From assembly GCA_947494565.1 (NCBI GenBank), contig CANLVG010000012.1:1-64000 (forward strand): 64,000 bases of DNA, given 5' to 3'. This document shows positions 1 through 8,127 of this stretch, one piece after another. Source of the stretch: an uncultured Flavobacteriaceae bacterium (GTDB taxonomy: Bacteria; Bacteroidota; Bacteroidia; Flavobacteriales; Flavobacteriaceae). The notes under the pieces were generated by a model. It saw only the letters and a list, made by a program, of their open reading frames with translations, searched no databases and was not told where the DNA came from. The translations under genes were made by a program, and so were the position numbers. Position 1 is the stretch's first letter. Every line of letters starts with the position of its first letter.

Positions 1-84
1 CTCCTAACTCCTAACTCCTAACTCCTAACTCCTAACTCCTAACTCCTAACTCCTAACTCCTAACTCCTAACTCCTAACTCCTAA
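1..84. repeat. Heptanucleotide tandem repeat (CTCCTAA)12
   Basis: Twelve perfect copies of the 7-bp unit CTCCTAA run from the first base to position 84, where the pattern breaks. The window cuts the array, so it may be longer to the left. It lies about 140 bp upstream of the mutS start. Its period is not a multiple of three, and no convincing reading frame runs through it. A second region with 7-bp repeats of different sequence lies at 50054-50132. Slippage-prone copy number is likely; a function is not shown. Confidence 0.97.
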
Positions 85-225
85 ATAAGCTCTCACACCG
101 CAACTTCTTCCTCTAATAGACTTAAAAGTTATCCCCAAAATATCAACAACCATGGAGTTTAATTGGCAAAAATACTACATTCGTTGCAGTTACATTCGGT
201 AACGGAATTCTTTAAAAAACAAGCC

Positions 226-2844
226 TTGGCCAAGACTCAGAAAAAGAAGGTAACCCCTTTAATGCAGCAGTATAATACCATCAAGACCAAATATCCTGAT
301 GCGTTATTGTTGTTTCGTGTTGGTGATTTTTATGAGACCTTTGGAGAGGATGCCATTAAGGCCTCCAAAATTCTGGGCATTATATTAACGCACCGGAACA
401 ACGGCGGTGACCGTACAGAATTAGCAGGTTTTCCGCACCATTCGTTGAATACTTATTTGCCCAAACTGGTCAAGGCTGGGCAACGGGTCGCGATCTGTGA
501 TCAACTGGAAGACCCGAAAATGACGAAGACCATTGTCAAGCGGGGCGTCACCGAACTGGTCACTCCCGGGGTAGCCATGAATGATGATATACTTCATGCC
601 AAAACCAATAATTTTCTCTGTGCCGTTCATTTCGGTCGTAAATCGGTCGGTATTTCATTCGTTGATATTTCCACAGGTGAATTCCTAACGGCAGAGGGAG
701 GCGAAGAACAGGTGGATAAGCTGCTCCAAAACTTCGCACCTAACGAGGTATTGGTATCCAAAGCGCACAAAAAAGAATTTCTAACGTCTTTCGGAAGTGC
801 TTTTCACACCTTCTTTATGGAAGATTGGGTATTTCAAGAAGACTATGCCCAAGAGACCTTGAACGCCCATTTCAAGACAAAAACGCTAAAAGGTTTCGGA
901 GTCGACCACTTGAAGTGTGGCATTGTCGCATCAGGAGTCGTTTTGCACTACTTATCCGAAACCCAACACAAGCGATTACAACACATCAATGTGCTGCAGC
1001 GTATTGCGGAAGAAGAACATATTTGGATGGATCGCTTCACCATAAGAAATCTAGAGCTCTACCAGTCGACCCAGCAAAACGCGGTAACCTTATTGGATGT
1101 TATCGATAAGACCATTTCGCCTATGGGTGGTCGCCTGTTGAAAAGATGGCTTGCGCTGCCCTTAAAGAATATCGAAAAGATCAATAGGCGTCATGAAATC
1201 ATTTCCCATTTGATTTCAGATGAGACCTTACAGCAAAAACTTCAACATCATATCAAGCAAATCGGCGACCTCGAACGTCTGATTTCAAAAACGGCAACGG
1301 GCAAAATCAATCCGAAAGAAGTCGTTCAGTTAAAAAATTCCCTAGAGGCCATCGTACCGATAAAAAGTCTGAACGGGCATTCGGAATGTGAGGCCTTACA
1401 GTTGATTTCAGATCGGCTGCATAGCTGTGACCTGCTCCGCGCCAGGGTAAAGGAAATGCTTAGCGAAGAGGCCCCCGTTCAGATTTCTAAAGGGAAGACC
1501 ATTGCCGATGGGTATTCCGAGGAGCTGGACGAACTACGGCAACTGGCTTTTTCAGGTAAGGATTACCTCAACAAAATGTTAGCGCGAGAAACCGAACGCA
1601 CCGGAATCACATCTTTGAAAATAGCTTCGAACAATGTTTTCGGGTATTATATCGAGGTACGGAACACCCACAAAGACAAAGTACCTGAAGAGTGGATCCG
1701 CAAACAGACCTTGGTTAGCGCAGAACGCTATATCACGGAGGAGCTCAAGGAGTACGAAGCCAAGATTTTAGGAGCCGAAGAACGTATTCAAAGTTTGGAA
1801 CAACAGCTGTTCGCGCAATTGGTACTGTGGATGCAAGAATACATCACACCTGTTCAGCACAATGCCCATCTCATCGCCCAACTCGATTGCCTGTGTGGCT
1901 TTACCCAATTGGCAAAGGACCATGCCTATGTTGCGCCCGAGATGAACGATTCAACTGAAATCGACATACGCAATGGACGGCACCCGGTTATCGAAAAGCA
2001 ACTGCCGCTTGGCGAGGAATACATCGCCAATGACGTGGTCTTAAACCGAGATCATCAACAGATCATTATGATTACTGGGCCCAATATGAGTGGTAAGTCC
2101 GCCATATTGCGACAAACCGCCCTAATCGTGCTCATGGCCCAAATGGGAAGTTTCGTGCCCGCGGAATCTGCGAAGATCGGCTATGTCGATAAAATATTCA
2201 CACGCGTCGGCGCCAGTGATAATATCTCTATGGGCGAATCGACCTTTATGGTCGAAATGAACGAAACGGCTTCGATTTTGAACAACCTTTCCGAGCGTAG
2301 CTTGGTATTACTTGATGAAATAGGCAGAGGCACGAGCACCTATGATGGCATATCTATCGCTTGGGCGATTTCGGAATACCTGCACGAACATCCTGCACGT
2401 GCCAAGACCTTATTCGCAACGCATTATCATGAGTTAAACGAAATGAGCAGCACTTTCGAACGGATCAAGAACTACAATGTCTCGGTCAAGGAGTTGAAAG
2501 ACACCGTACTTTTTCTTAGAAAATTAACTCCGGGCGGAAGTGAACATAGCTTCGGTATTCACGTGGCCAAAATGGCGGGCATGCCACAGCAGGTCATTCA
2601 TAAGGCGAATAAGATCCTAAAGAAACTGGAAAAATCACATTCCAGTGAAGAACTGACCGATAAACTACAATCCGTTCAAAACGAGATGCAGCTTAGTTTC
2701 TTCAATTTGGACGACCCATTACTCGAAGAAATCAAAGAAGAAATCACCCATTTGGATATCAATACCCTCACTCCGGTAGAGGCATTGATGAAACTCAATG
2801 AAATCAAGCGTTTGCTCACCAAGAACAAGAAAGCGACGTCGTGA
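226..2844 (+). CDS. mutS: DNA mismatch repair protein MutS
   Basis: MutS recognises mismatches and small loops and recruits MutL to start repair. The mismatch-wedge motif F-Y-E falls at residues 35-37 when the TTG at 226 is used, matching F36/E38 of Escherichia coli MutS. The ATPase has Walker A GPNMSGKS at about residues 618-625 and a Walker B region with [10 protein letters not shown], followed by the conserved ATHYHEL segment. The 872 aa length is close to the usual 850-870. A longer frame begins at another TTG (163), but its extra 21 residues precede the conserved domain I start, so TTG 226, behind an A-rich leader, is preferred. No ATG fits. It is a monocistronic plus-strand gene followed by tRNAs. 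Family assignment is very secure; the start is moderately so. Confidence 0.97.
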   Translation: MAKTQKKKVTPLMQQYNTIKTKYPDALLLFRVGDFYETFGEDAIKASKILGIILTHRNNGGDRTELAGFPHHSLNTYLPKLVKAGQRVAICDQLEDPKMTKTIVKRGVTELVTPGVAMNDDILHAKTNNFLCAVHFGRKSVGISFVDISTGEFLTAEGGEEQVDKLLQNFAPNEVLVSKAHKKEFLTSFGSAFHTFFMEDWVFQEDYAQETLNAHFKTKTLKGFGVDHLKCGIVASGVVLHYLSETQHKRLQHINVLQRIAEEEHIWMDRFTIRNLELYQSTQQNAVTLLDVIDKTISPMGGRLLKRWLALPLKNIEKINRRHEIISHLISDETLQQKLQHHIKQIGDLERLISKTATGKINPKEVVQLKNSLEAIVPIKSLNGHSECEALQLISDRLHSCDLLRARVKEMLSEEAPVQISKGKTIADGYSEELDELRQLAFSGKDYLNKMLARETERTGITSLKIASNNVFGYYIEVRNTHKDKVPEEWIRKQTLVSAERYITEELKEYEAKILGAEERIQSLEQQLFAQLVLWMQEYITPVQHNAHLIAQLDCLCGFTQLAKDHAYVAPEMNDSTEIDIRNGRHPVIEKQLPLGEEYIANDVVLNRDHQQIIMITGPNMSGKSAILRQTALIVLMAQMGSFVPAESAKIGYVDKIFTRVGASDNISMGESTFMVEMNETASILNNLSERSLVLLDEIGRGTSTYDGISIAWAISEYLHEHPARAKTLFATHYHELNEMSSTFERIKNYNVSVKELKDTVLFLRKLTPGGSEHSFGIHVAKMAGMPQQVIHKANKILKKLEKSHSSEELTDKLQSVQNEMQLSFFNLDDPLLEEIKEEITHLDINTLTPVEALMKLNEIKRLLTKNKKATS

Positions 2845-2983
2845 TGAAGATTCCCGTTTCTACAACTAAATGCTTTGTCGTATTTCGTTAAAATTTTCTT
2901 TGCCTTTTATAGAATTGTATTAAATTTGCACCTGCCTAATGGCAGACGATTACGCATCAACAGGATGTGAAGTTCTTTATCTT

Positions 2984-3059
2984 GCGAAAATAGCTCAGTT
3001 GGTAGAGCGCCACCTTGCCAAGGTGGAGGTCGCGGGTTCGAATCCCGTTTTTCGCTCCA
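2984..3059 (+). tRNA. tRNA-Gly(GCC)
   Basis: A complete cloverleaf can be folded by eye. The acceptor stem is 2984-2990 with 3049-3055. The D arm lies around 2993-3008. The anticodon stem CCACC/GGTGG encloses a loop with anticodon GCC at 3017-3019, and the T arm carries TTCGAAT. The discriminator base is T, and CCA is encoded at 3057-3059. It lies 81 bp ahead of a tRNA-Leu on the same strand, and the two probably share a transcript. Confidence 0.97.
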
Positions 3060-3140
3060 TTTCGACTCCGCTCGGCTTCGGCTACGATCAGCCGGCACAA
3101 GTGGAGTTTTTTATTTTATGCCGTGTCCTACGGCAGGTTC
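3060..3140 (+). other. Structured spacer between the two tRNA genes
   Basis: This 81-bp spacer is more GC-rich than ordinary intergenic DNA here. It holds self-complementary pieces: ACTCC at 3065-3069 can pair with GGAGT at 3103-3107, and GGCT pieces can pair with AGCC inside. The right arm is followed by a run of T from 3107, so it resembles a weak terminator or a processing hairpin. The phrase TTCGACTCCGCTCGG resembles short dispersed repeats I associate with flavobacterial intergenic DNA; that is from memory and not testable here. Confidence 0.35.
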
Positions 3141-3224
3141 GCTCGAGTGGTGGAATTGGTAGACACGTTGGACTTAAAATCCAATGGCCATTAGGCCGTG
3201 CGGGTTCAAGTCCCGCCTCGAGTA
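3141..3224 (+). tRNA. tRNA-Leu(TAA)
   Basis: Class II tRNA. Acceptor strand GCTCGAG (3141-3147) pairs with CTCGAGT (3217-3223), closing with a G-U pair, and the discriminator is A3224. The anticodon stem TTGGA/TCCAA encloses a loop with anticodon TAA at 3175-3177. The long variable arm lies about 3186-3199, and the T arm has GTTCAAG. A full CCA is not encoded (ACA follows), unlike the neighbouring tRNA-Gly, so CCA must be added enzymatically. A strong terminator follows at once. Confidence 0.97.
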
Positions 3225-3227
3225 CAG

Positions 3228-3258
3228 AAAAAGCCAAGATTTAAGATCTTGGCTTTTT
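3228..3258 (+). terminator. Rho-independent terminator after the tRNA pair
   Basis: A perfect 13-bp stem is formed by 3228-3240 and 3246-3258 around the loop TTAAG, with A5 on the 5' side and T5 on the 3' side. It starts four bases after tRNA-Leu, so it ends the tRNA transcript. Its symmetric A and T tracts could also stop transcription from the other side. Confidence 0.9.
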
Positions 3259-3336
3259 AATTTACCGCGAAGACTATCAATAATCAGTCACTGTCTGCCT
3301 CATTTTAAACTGTGGCAAACGCACGTATCACCATTC

Positions 3337-3621
3337 TCATTTTTTTACATATTCGATATTGACCGTAGCCTCTATTTTTAAGGAATATCCGTCATCACGA
3401 GCCTTTATAATTGATTCGATTACCGATTTTCTTGCCTCTTTCAGTTCGCCAATCCTATGCTCGGCTCTCATCAATCTAAGGTCATCCGCGTCGTTTATGA
3501 GCAGTTTTTGAAGGTTGTGGAACTTGATTTTATCTGCGATAAGCGATAACAGCACGTCGGCAGAATCGCCCGGACCGAATTCGCCCTCAACGAGCTTGAT
3601 CCGGTTACACATTTGTTTCAT
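3337..3621 (-). CDS. Small hypothetical protein
   Basis: A 94-residue charged, helix-rich soluble protein that I do not recognise. There is no signal peptide or membrane segment. The middle is rich in Arg, Glu and Lys (MRAEHRIGELKEARKSV), suggesting a helical or coiled segment, and the protein ends in a short beta-like IEATVNIEYVKK. The codon pattern looks coding and the ATG at 3621 has an A-rich leader on its strand. It stands alone between the tRNA terminator and the SPFH gene, with about 175 bp upstream. The gene is probable; the function is unknown. Confidence 0.6.
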   Translation of the reverse strand: MKQMCNRIKLVEGEFGPGDSADVLLSLIADKIKFHNLQKLLINDADDLRLMRAEHRIGELKEARKSVIESIIKARDDGYSLKIEATVNIEYVKK

Positions 3622-3796
3622 CGTATGTATGGTTTGGTTTTATTTTTTTACTAACGGCCAAGCACCTTGACTATAGCCGATAGCATGCTCCAACTACCAG
3701 AAAAAACCGTTCCATCGAGGTTTCCTAGAGGAGCACCTACCTCAACTCAAGGCGCAATCATTATCCAACTTCTATTTAATCGTTACCATGTATTCC

Positions 3797-4579
3797 CTAT
3801 TTTATACTAGGTTCTATCAATAAGGGCGTTTTACCGTCGGTAATAATGACTTTGCTGTTCTGGGAACGTGAAAGCTCTCGAAAGGCTTCGATGCTTCTAA
3901 TCTGTATCAACTTATCGGTCAATCCTTCTGATAGTATTTGTTGTGCATCTCGTTCGCCCTCCGCTTCTATAATCTTTCGATCAGCCTCTAATTTGGCCTG
4001 TTGTAGAATAAATTCCATTCGCATCGCGTCTTGCTCGGCCTGTAATTTGCGTTCTATGGAATTTGCCAAACCGCTGGGCAACTGAATACTCTTCATCAAA
4101 ACAGCAATGAGTTCAATACCATCGGCCTGTTTACTTAGGTTCTCCTCCATTTTAATCTTGATTTCCTCTTCTATCTTTGCCCGCATGCCGGAGTGCATAT
4201 CCTTTGCATAGAACTTCGCACAAACATCGGAAGATGCCGATCTGAATACACTGGTAATTATGGATTCATAGCCCTGTCCTAAATTTTCCAGAACAGAGGG
4301 GATTTTGTTTTGCTCCAAACGGTAGAGAATGGAAATTTCAGAATTCACACTTAACCCTTCTTTACTAGGCAAACTCAACATAAGTTTGATGTTATTGGTT
4401 TGTGTAGACTCCTTGAGTACTTTACTTATCAAGGGGTTATACGATACCGTACCTTGAGTAATTACCTCATCTGAAAACTTCCCTAGTGTTCGTTTGACCC
4501 CCGCCTCTCCGGGCCGTATAACTACACAGCTGGTGGATAGCAGAAGAATTGCCCCTAAAACTAAAAATTCCTTTTTCAT
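3797..4579 (-). CDS. SPFH/band 7 (prohibitin-like) lipoprotein
   Basis: The 260-aa product begins with a lipoprotein signal ending STSC at Cys18, then an SPFH/band 7 domain at about residues 20-190. A helical, Glu/Ala/Gln-rich stretch with the typical EAEGERDAQ motif follows at about 190-225. SPFH proteins form large membrane-associated rings that organise membrane patches or control proteases. Most bacterial members are held by an N-terminal membrane helix; here a lipidated cysteine appears to replace it, which would place the domain in the periplasm. A longer frame reaches 4618, but ATG 4579 gives the clean signal peptide and has the A-rich leader AAACAAAACAAG. Family assignment is good; the role is not known. 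Confidence 0.85.
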   Translation of the reverse strand: MKKEFLVLGAILLLSTSCVVIRPGEAGVKRTLGKFSDEVITQGTVSYNPLISKVLKESTQTNNIKLMLSLPSKEGLSVNSEISILYRLEQNKIPSVLENLGQGYESIITSVFRSASSDVCAKFYAKDMHSGMRAKIEEEIKIKMEENLSKQADGIELIAVLMKSIQLPSGLANSIERKLQAEQDAMRMEFILQQAKLEADRKIIEAEGERDAQQILSEGLTDKLIQIRSIEAFRELSRSQNSKVIITDGKTPLLIEPSIK

Positions 4580-5159
4580 CTTGTTTTGTTTTATGTTCGT
4601 ACATGTCTTGGTATACAACTATACTTTAAAAAGGATTTTCAATACGTGGTCGGTTTTATACTATTAAAGCGTAATCCTCGGCTAAACCTTCGACTGTGTT
4701 TTTTTAGGACTTCCCATCCTTATGACGACCTAATTATATCGCCAAGTCCTACTACTTCAAGTCACTTTATGCAGGCGGTAAGCTTTTCTTCCCTTATGAT
4801 AACAGACTGATGTCCAAGGATACACTATTTCATTATTCCTTAAAACTACCATTAATAATTCATAAAATATTATTTATATATATTATAATATACATTAATA
4901 CTATTAATATATAAAAGGATTTTGAAAATTCCGAAGGACCTTTATCTCTACCGATTATACTTCCCCTTGTTTTAAAAAAGTTGTTTTTAACAGCCATCTC
5001 AATACAATATAGGGCCGGGAATTTATAAGGATTAGCGAGAAATGTTTAGCTTTATTAAAGATTTTTGCAGTTCAGGATTCCTCTAAGAATTAACCTAGCT
5101 GCATCGAAAAACATTAAAAAACGCCTTATCAAGCCCTCTCTTAAAATCAACACAGACAA
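4580..5159. other. 580-bp divergent intergenic region, very AT-rich centre
   Basis: This region separates the minus-strand SPFH gene from the plus-strand DUF4440-like gene and must hold promoters for both. Positions about 4838-4916 are almost pure A/T with many TATA/ATTA steps. I find no exact TAnnTTTG core correctly placed; a near match TAGCTTTA lies at 5047-5054. A 74-codon open frame at 4586-4810 has no coding character and is not called. No RNA gene or repeat was recognised. Confidence 0.6.
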
Positions 5160-5636
5160 ATGAATTTTTTTAAAACATGCCTCATACTCGGTAGCGCTTG
5201 TTATTTTTTAAGCTGTCAAGATGTGAAGGTTTCCAACAAAGAAGCAGAACCAGCCGAACAAAATTTATTAGATGTGATTGCACAATTCAACACCGCTTTT
5301 CGCAATGGAGATGTTGCCTCTCTTTCATCCATGATAACCGAAAACTATACGCACACCAATAGTACTTCGAAAGCCATTGGAAAGGCCGATTGGCTCAATT
5401 ATATGAGCAAAAGAGAAGCGGACATCGTTTCGGGAAATCTCGCAGTCATAGATTACAAGATGGATGACGTTGAAATTCAATACTTCGGAAAGACGGCCAT
5501 AGTCACCGGAAAAGTTGTGGTATCGACTCGGGAAAAAGAGGAATTACGAATAAACGAATATCGAATCACCAATGTTTGGGTAAATAAAAACGGGAATTGG
5601 AAAAGAGCCGGGTTTCATGACTCAAAAATAAAATAG
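5160..5636 (+). CDS. DUF4440/NTF2-like lipoprotein
   Basis: A 158-aa protein with a lipoprotein signal (FLSC, Cys19) followed by one cone-shaped NTF2/SnoaL-like domain of the DUF4440 type at about residues 35-155. The pattern of a helical start (AQFNTAFRNGDVASLSSMITENYTH, given here only as the helix-turn region around 40-65), a central GKADWL step, and final strands with RITNVWVNKNGNW is typical. Members are small-ligand-binding or unassigned; no catalytic residue can be named. It lies 70 bp before another lipoprotein gene on the same strand, and the two could be co-transcribed. The family call is fairly secure, the role unknown. Confidence 0.8.
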   Translation: MNFFKTCLILGSACYFLSCQDVKVSNKEAEPAEQNLLDVIAQFNTAFRNGDVASLSSMITENYTHTNSTSKAIGKADWLNYMSKREADIVSGNLAVIDYKMDDVEIQYFGKTAIVTGKVVVSTREKEELRINEYRITNVWVNKNGNWKRAGFHDSKIK

Positions 5637-5706
5637 TCAGGCAACTTTTGATACTCTTCTTTCGTCTATAGGGATATACTGTGCTTTCCTTTTTAAAACC
5701 GTACCT

Positions 5707-6600
5707 ATGAAAAGCCCCTTAGCTTTATTTATTTTGTTTCTAATAGCATCATGCATTCCTAAAAAGAAGGAAAAAACCATTCAAAACGCCCAGAACGATT
5801 TTCAAAAAATACTAGCGGCCTACCCCACCATCGACAGTACCGCCCAACATCAGGTGCTAACGTTTGGCACCTTTCATTTCGATCGATCAAGAGATGGAAG
5901 CGACGTCGTCGCCAAGGAGCATATAGATATCTCCAAAGACGCAAATCAAAAAGAACTAGGTGCTATTGTCGATCTACTAAGCACCTTTAGGCCCGATAAG
6001 ATTGCCGTGGAATGGAAACCGACCCATCAAAAAACGATGGACTCTTTGTATACGCAGTACCTCAATGGAAATTATAGTTTGGAAAAACATGAAACCTTTC
6101 AAATAGGTTTTAGACTTGCCAAGAGACTTGGTCACACTAAAGTCTATTGTATTGACAACAACCCTCCTTTTCCGGAATACATCAATGCAATTGATGATTG
6201 GGAAACGTATGCCGATAGTCTAGGCCACTTAGGGTTATGGAGCACTTATGACATCGAAAACAAAAGATTTAACACATTTATGGATACGATTCAAAGGCAT
6301 CTCAGCGTCAATGCGTATCTAAAAATGATAAATTCAAAGAAACATTCAAAAAGACAAAAACAACTTTGGACTACCGGACTTGTAAATGTTGGTTACGAGG
6401 GGCCATACCTCGGAGCTGATGTTGTTGCCCGATGGTATCGAAGAAATATCCGTCTGTTTGCGAATGCTAAAAACCTCGTAACAACTAATGAGAACTTACT
6501 GATCATCTATGGCGGGGCCCACAAATGGATTTTAGATGAGCTATTCGAAGCGACTCCTGATTTTCAAGTGGTTCAGTTCAATCAGCTACAAGAAAATTAA
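5707..6600 (+). CDS. DUF5694-like lipoprotein (TraB/EreA-like fold)
   Basis: A 297-aa protein with a lipoprotein signal (LIASC, Cys16). The body begins with G-T-F-H-F at residues 54-58 and has a segment KIAVEWKP near 98-105. Late in the protein comes IYGGAHKW, a glycine-histidine motif. This layout (early GTxHF, later GAxH) is that of the TraB/ChaN/EreA-related superfamily and matches what I know of DUF5694. That superfamily includes predicted hydrolases and haem-binding proteins; which applies here is unknown. It follows the DUF4440-like gene by 70 bp. The lipid anchor puts it in the periplasm or at the outer membrane. Confidence 0.75.
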   Translation: MKSPLALFILFLIASCIPKKKEKTIQNAQNDFQKILAAYPTIDSTAQHQVLTFGTFHFDRSRDGSDVVAKEHIDISKDANQKELGAIVDLLSTFRPDKIAVEWKPTHQKTMDSLYTQYLNGNYSLEKHETFQIGFRLAKRLGHTKVYCIDNNPPFPEYINAIDDWETYADSLGHLGLWSTYDIENKRFNTFMDTIQRHLSVNAYLKMINSKKHSKRQKQLWTTGLVNVGYEGPYLGADVVARWYRRNIRLFANAKNLVTTNENLLIIYGGAHKWILDELFEATPDFQVVQFNQLQEN

Positions 6601-6742
6601 GTATCGCGAACATCGAATACGCAACAATCAATCCGGAAATATGAAGTCTCCGATTATCTCCGAACCAACTACCCGCAGAGACAGATATGAGAAAGCCGAT
6701 GAATACTACACTAAAAAACTCAGCACTTTAATTCGACATATC

Positions 6743-6773
6743 AAAAAAAGGTCCGAGCAATTGCCCAGACCTT
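6743..6773 (-). terminator. Terminator of the cytochrome/propeller operon
   Basis: On the minus strand an AAGGTC...GACCTT stem (6773-6768 with 6753-6748) extends inward through GGGC/GCTC to an AATT loop. It is followed by seven T residues (A run at 6743-6749 on the plus strand). It lies 31 bases past the stop of the diheme cytochrome gene. It also covers the 3' end of a 44-codon plus-strand frame at 6641-6775, which argues against that frame being a gene. Confidence 0.8.
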
Positions 6774-6804
6774 AGTATATGCAAATGTTATATTATTTAC
6801 CTTT

Positions 6805-8040
6805 TTATTCTTCCAAAGAGTCTACATAGGCATTGATCAGCGCAATACCTTCATCATGTTTCAAGCTCGTACCGATCAGCGGCATAAAATACCCTGAGAT
6901 TTGAGTGTTCATACGGTCTTTGATTTGAATCCGTTTTTCAAATATATTGCTTTCCTCGAACGGTGTTTCATAGGTGAATTGAAAACTATCACCAAAATCT
7001 TGATTGTAAGAGCCTCCTGTCTGATGGCAATGCGCACAATTCACATCTAGATAGGCTCTTGCCCGCTCTTCTAAAGATAAGGTCTCATCTGACCAGTCTG
7101 GCAGTACTGGAATTTGGGAAATGTCGGGTGCACCCGTTAATAGCTCGTTATCCATGAAAAACTGTAATATGTTCTGGCCCTTGTGCTCAAAATTAAGTAC
7201 GCGGGCTTTGGGTCCAATAGGCTTGATCTCGCCTTCGTTATTATGGCATTGTATACACATCGTGTTTGATGGCACCACATAATCTACAGACCTCCCAGCG
7301 CCGGCGTCATCAATCCAATTAACTTCAAGTTGGTGAATATCATCGTCTAAAACGGCATCGGTCTGATCTTCATTCCAAAAGTAATTTCGAACCAGCCACA
7401 CGCCTTCTTTCTTAATCAAGACCCTGGTCTCAATAATCTTCTTTCCAAGGGATGGGTCTCTTTCATCATTGAGATAATAAAATGTTTTAGCCATAATGGT
7501 ATTGTCAGGAAACCCGAGCATACCTCCACCTGAATAGGTCAATTGCTCTCCATCAGGAATTGCCACAACCCTCAATTTATGGGCATAATCGGTAAAAAGC
7601 GGCGTACTCATACTATACTCGTAGGTATTGTCACCATATTCAAAATCGGCCAGGGCACCTTTAAATAGTTTCAGTTCCGAAAGATTTGGCAAAAACTCAG
7701 GAATGGCCAGAAAACGTTCTACAGGATCTCCATACGGATTACTATCTTGAGAAAGTTCGTCTCCATTATTCATTCCATCACCGTCGCAATCCCCACTCAG
7801 CCACAGAAGGTTCAATGCATCATACGCAGTATATCCAAAATCATGCGGAGGATCACAAGGGTCATTTCTATCGGTGCCATCCAAAACCTCCTGACTATCG
7901 AAAATTCCATCACCATCGGTATCAATATCATAATCCTCGAAAGCTTGTGGATCATCTGAATCACAGGAATAAAGGGCTGCACACAAGATGGCAACCACAA
8001 AAACCAAAGTTGCTTTTAAAAGATGTTTCTTTTCCATCAT
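6805..8040 (-). CDS. Diheme cytochrome c lipoprotein, SO2930-like, with TSP3 calcium repeats
   Basis: The 411-aa product has a lipoprotein signal ending LYSC (Cys26), then two Asp-rich thrombospondin type 3-like calcium loops (DTDGDGI near 41-47, DCDGDGM near 83-89). A long domain follows with two c-type heme sites, CIQCH at 262-266 and CAHCH at 335-339. The arrangement matches the SO2930/HNE_0200-type diheme cytochrome family (TIGR03806) as I know it. Members are envelope electron carriers of unknown partner. The gene starts 87 bp after the stop of the large propeller/malectin/PKD gene and ends in a terminator, so the two form an operon. I infer that this lipoprotein accepts electrons from, or works beside, that secreted protein. 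The family is secure, the partnership inferred. Confidence 0.85.
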   Translation of the reverse strand: MMEKKHLLKATLVFVVAILCAALYSCDSDDPQAFEDYDIDTDGDGIFDSQEVLDGTDRNDPCDPPHDFGYTAYDALNLLWLSGDCDGDGMNNGDELSQDSNPYGDPVERFLAIPEFLPNLSELKLFKGALADFEYGDNTYEYSMSTPLFTDYAHKLRVVAIPDGEQLTYSGGGMLGFPDNTIMAKTFYYLNDERDPSLGKKIIETRVLIKKEGVWLVRNYFWNEDQTDAVLDDDIHQLEVNWIDDAGAGRSVDYVVPSNTMCIQCHNNEGEIKPIGPKARVLNFEHKGQNILQFFMDNELLTGAPDISQIPVLPDWSDETLSLEERARAYLDVNCAHCHQTGGSYNQDFGDSFQFTYETPFEESNIFEKRIQIKDRMNTQISGYFMPLIGTSLKHDEGIALINAYVDSLEE

Positions 8041-8127
8041 ATACTGTTATAGCTTTTTACTTGCAAAGGTACCTTATAGCTAGTACGAGCACTTCATCTT
8101 TATAGATGTATTGTTCCATTTTATCGA

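Noticed and set aside
2939-3244. 101-codon frame across the tRNA pair
   Set aside because: It covers both tRNA genes, whose cloverleafs are complete, so it cannot be a protein gene.
6641-6775. 44-codon plus-strand frame after the DUF5694-like gene
   Set aside because: Its 3' end is made by the minus-strand terminator hairpin at 6743-6773, and the product matches nothing known; it is probably a chance frame.
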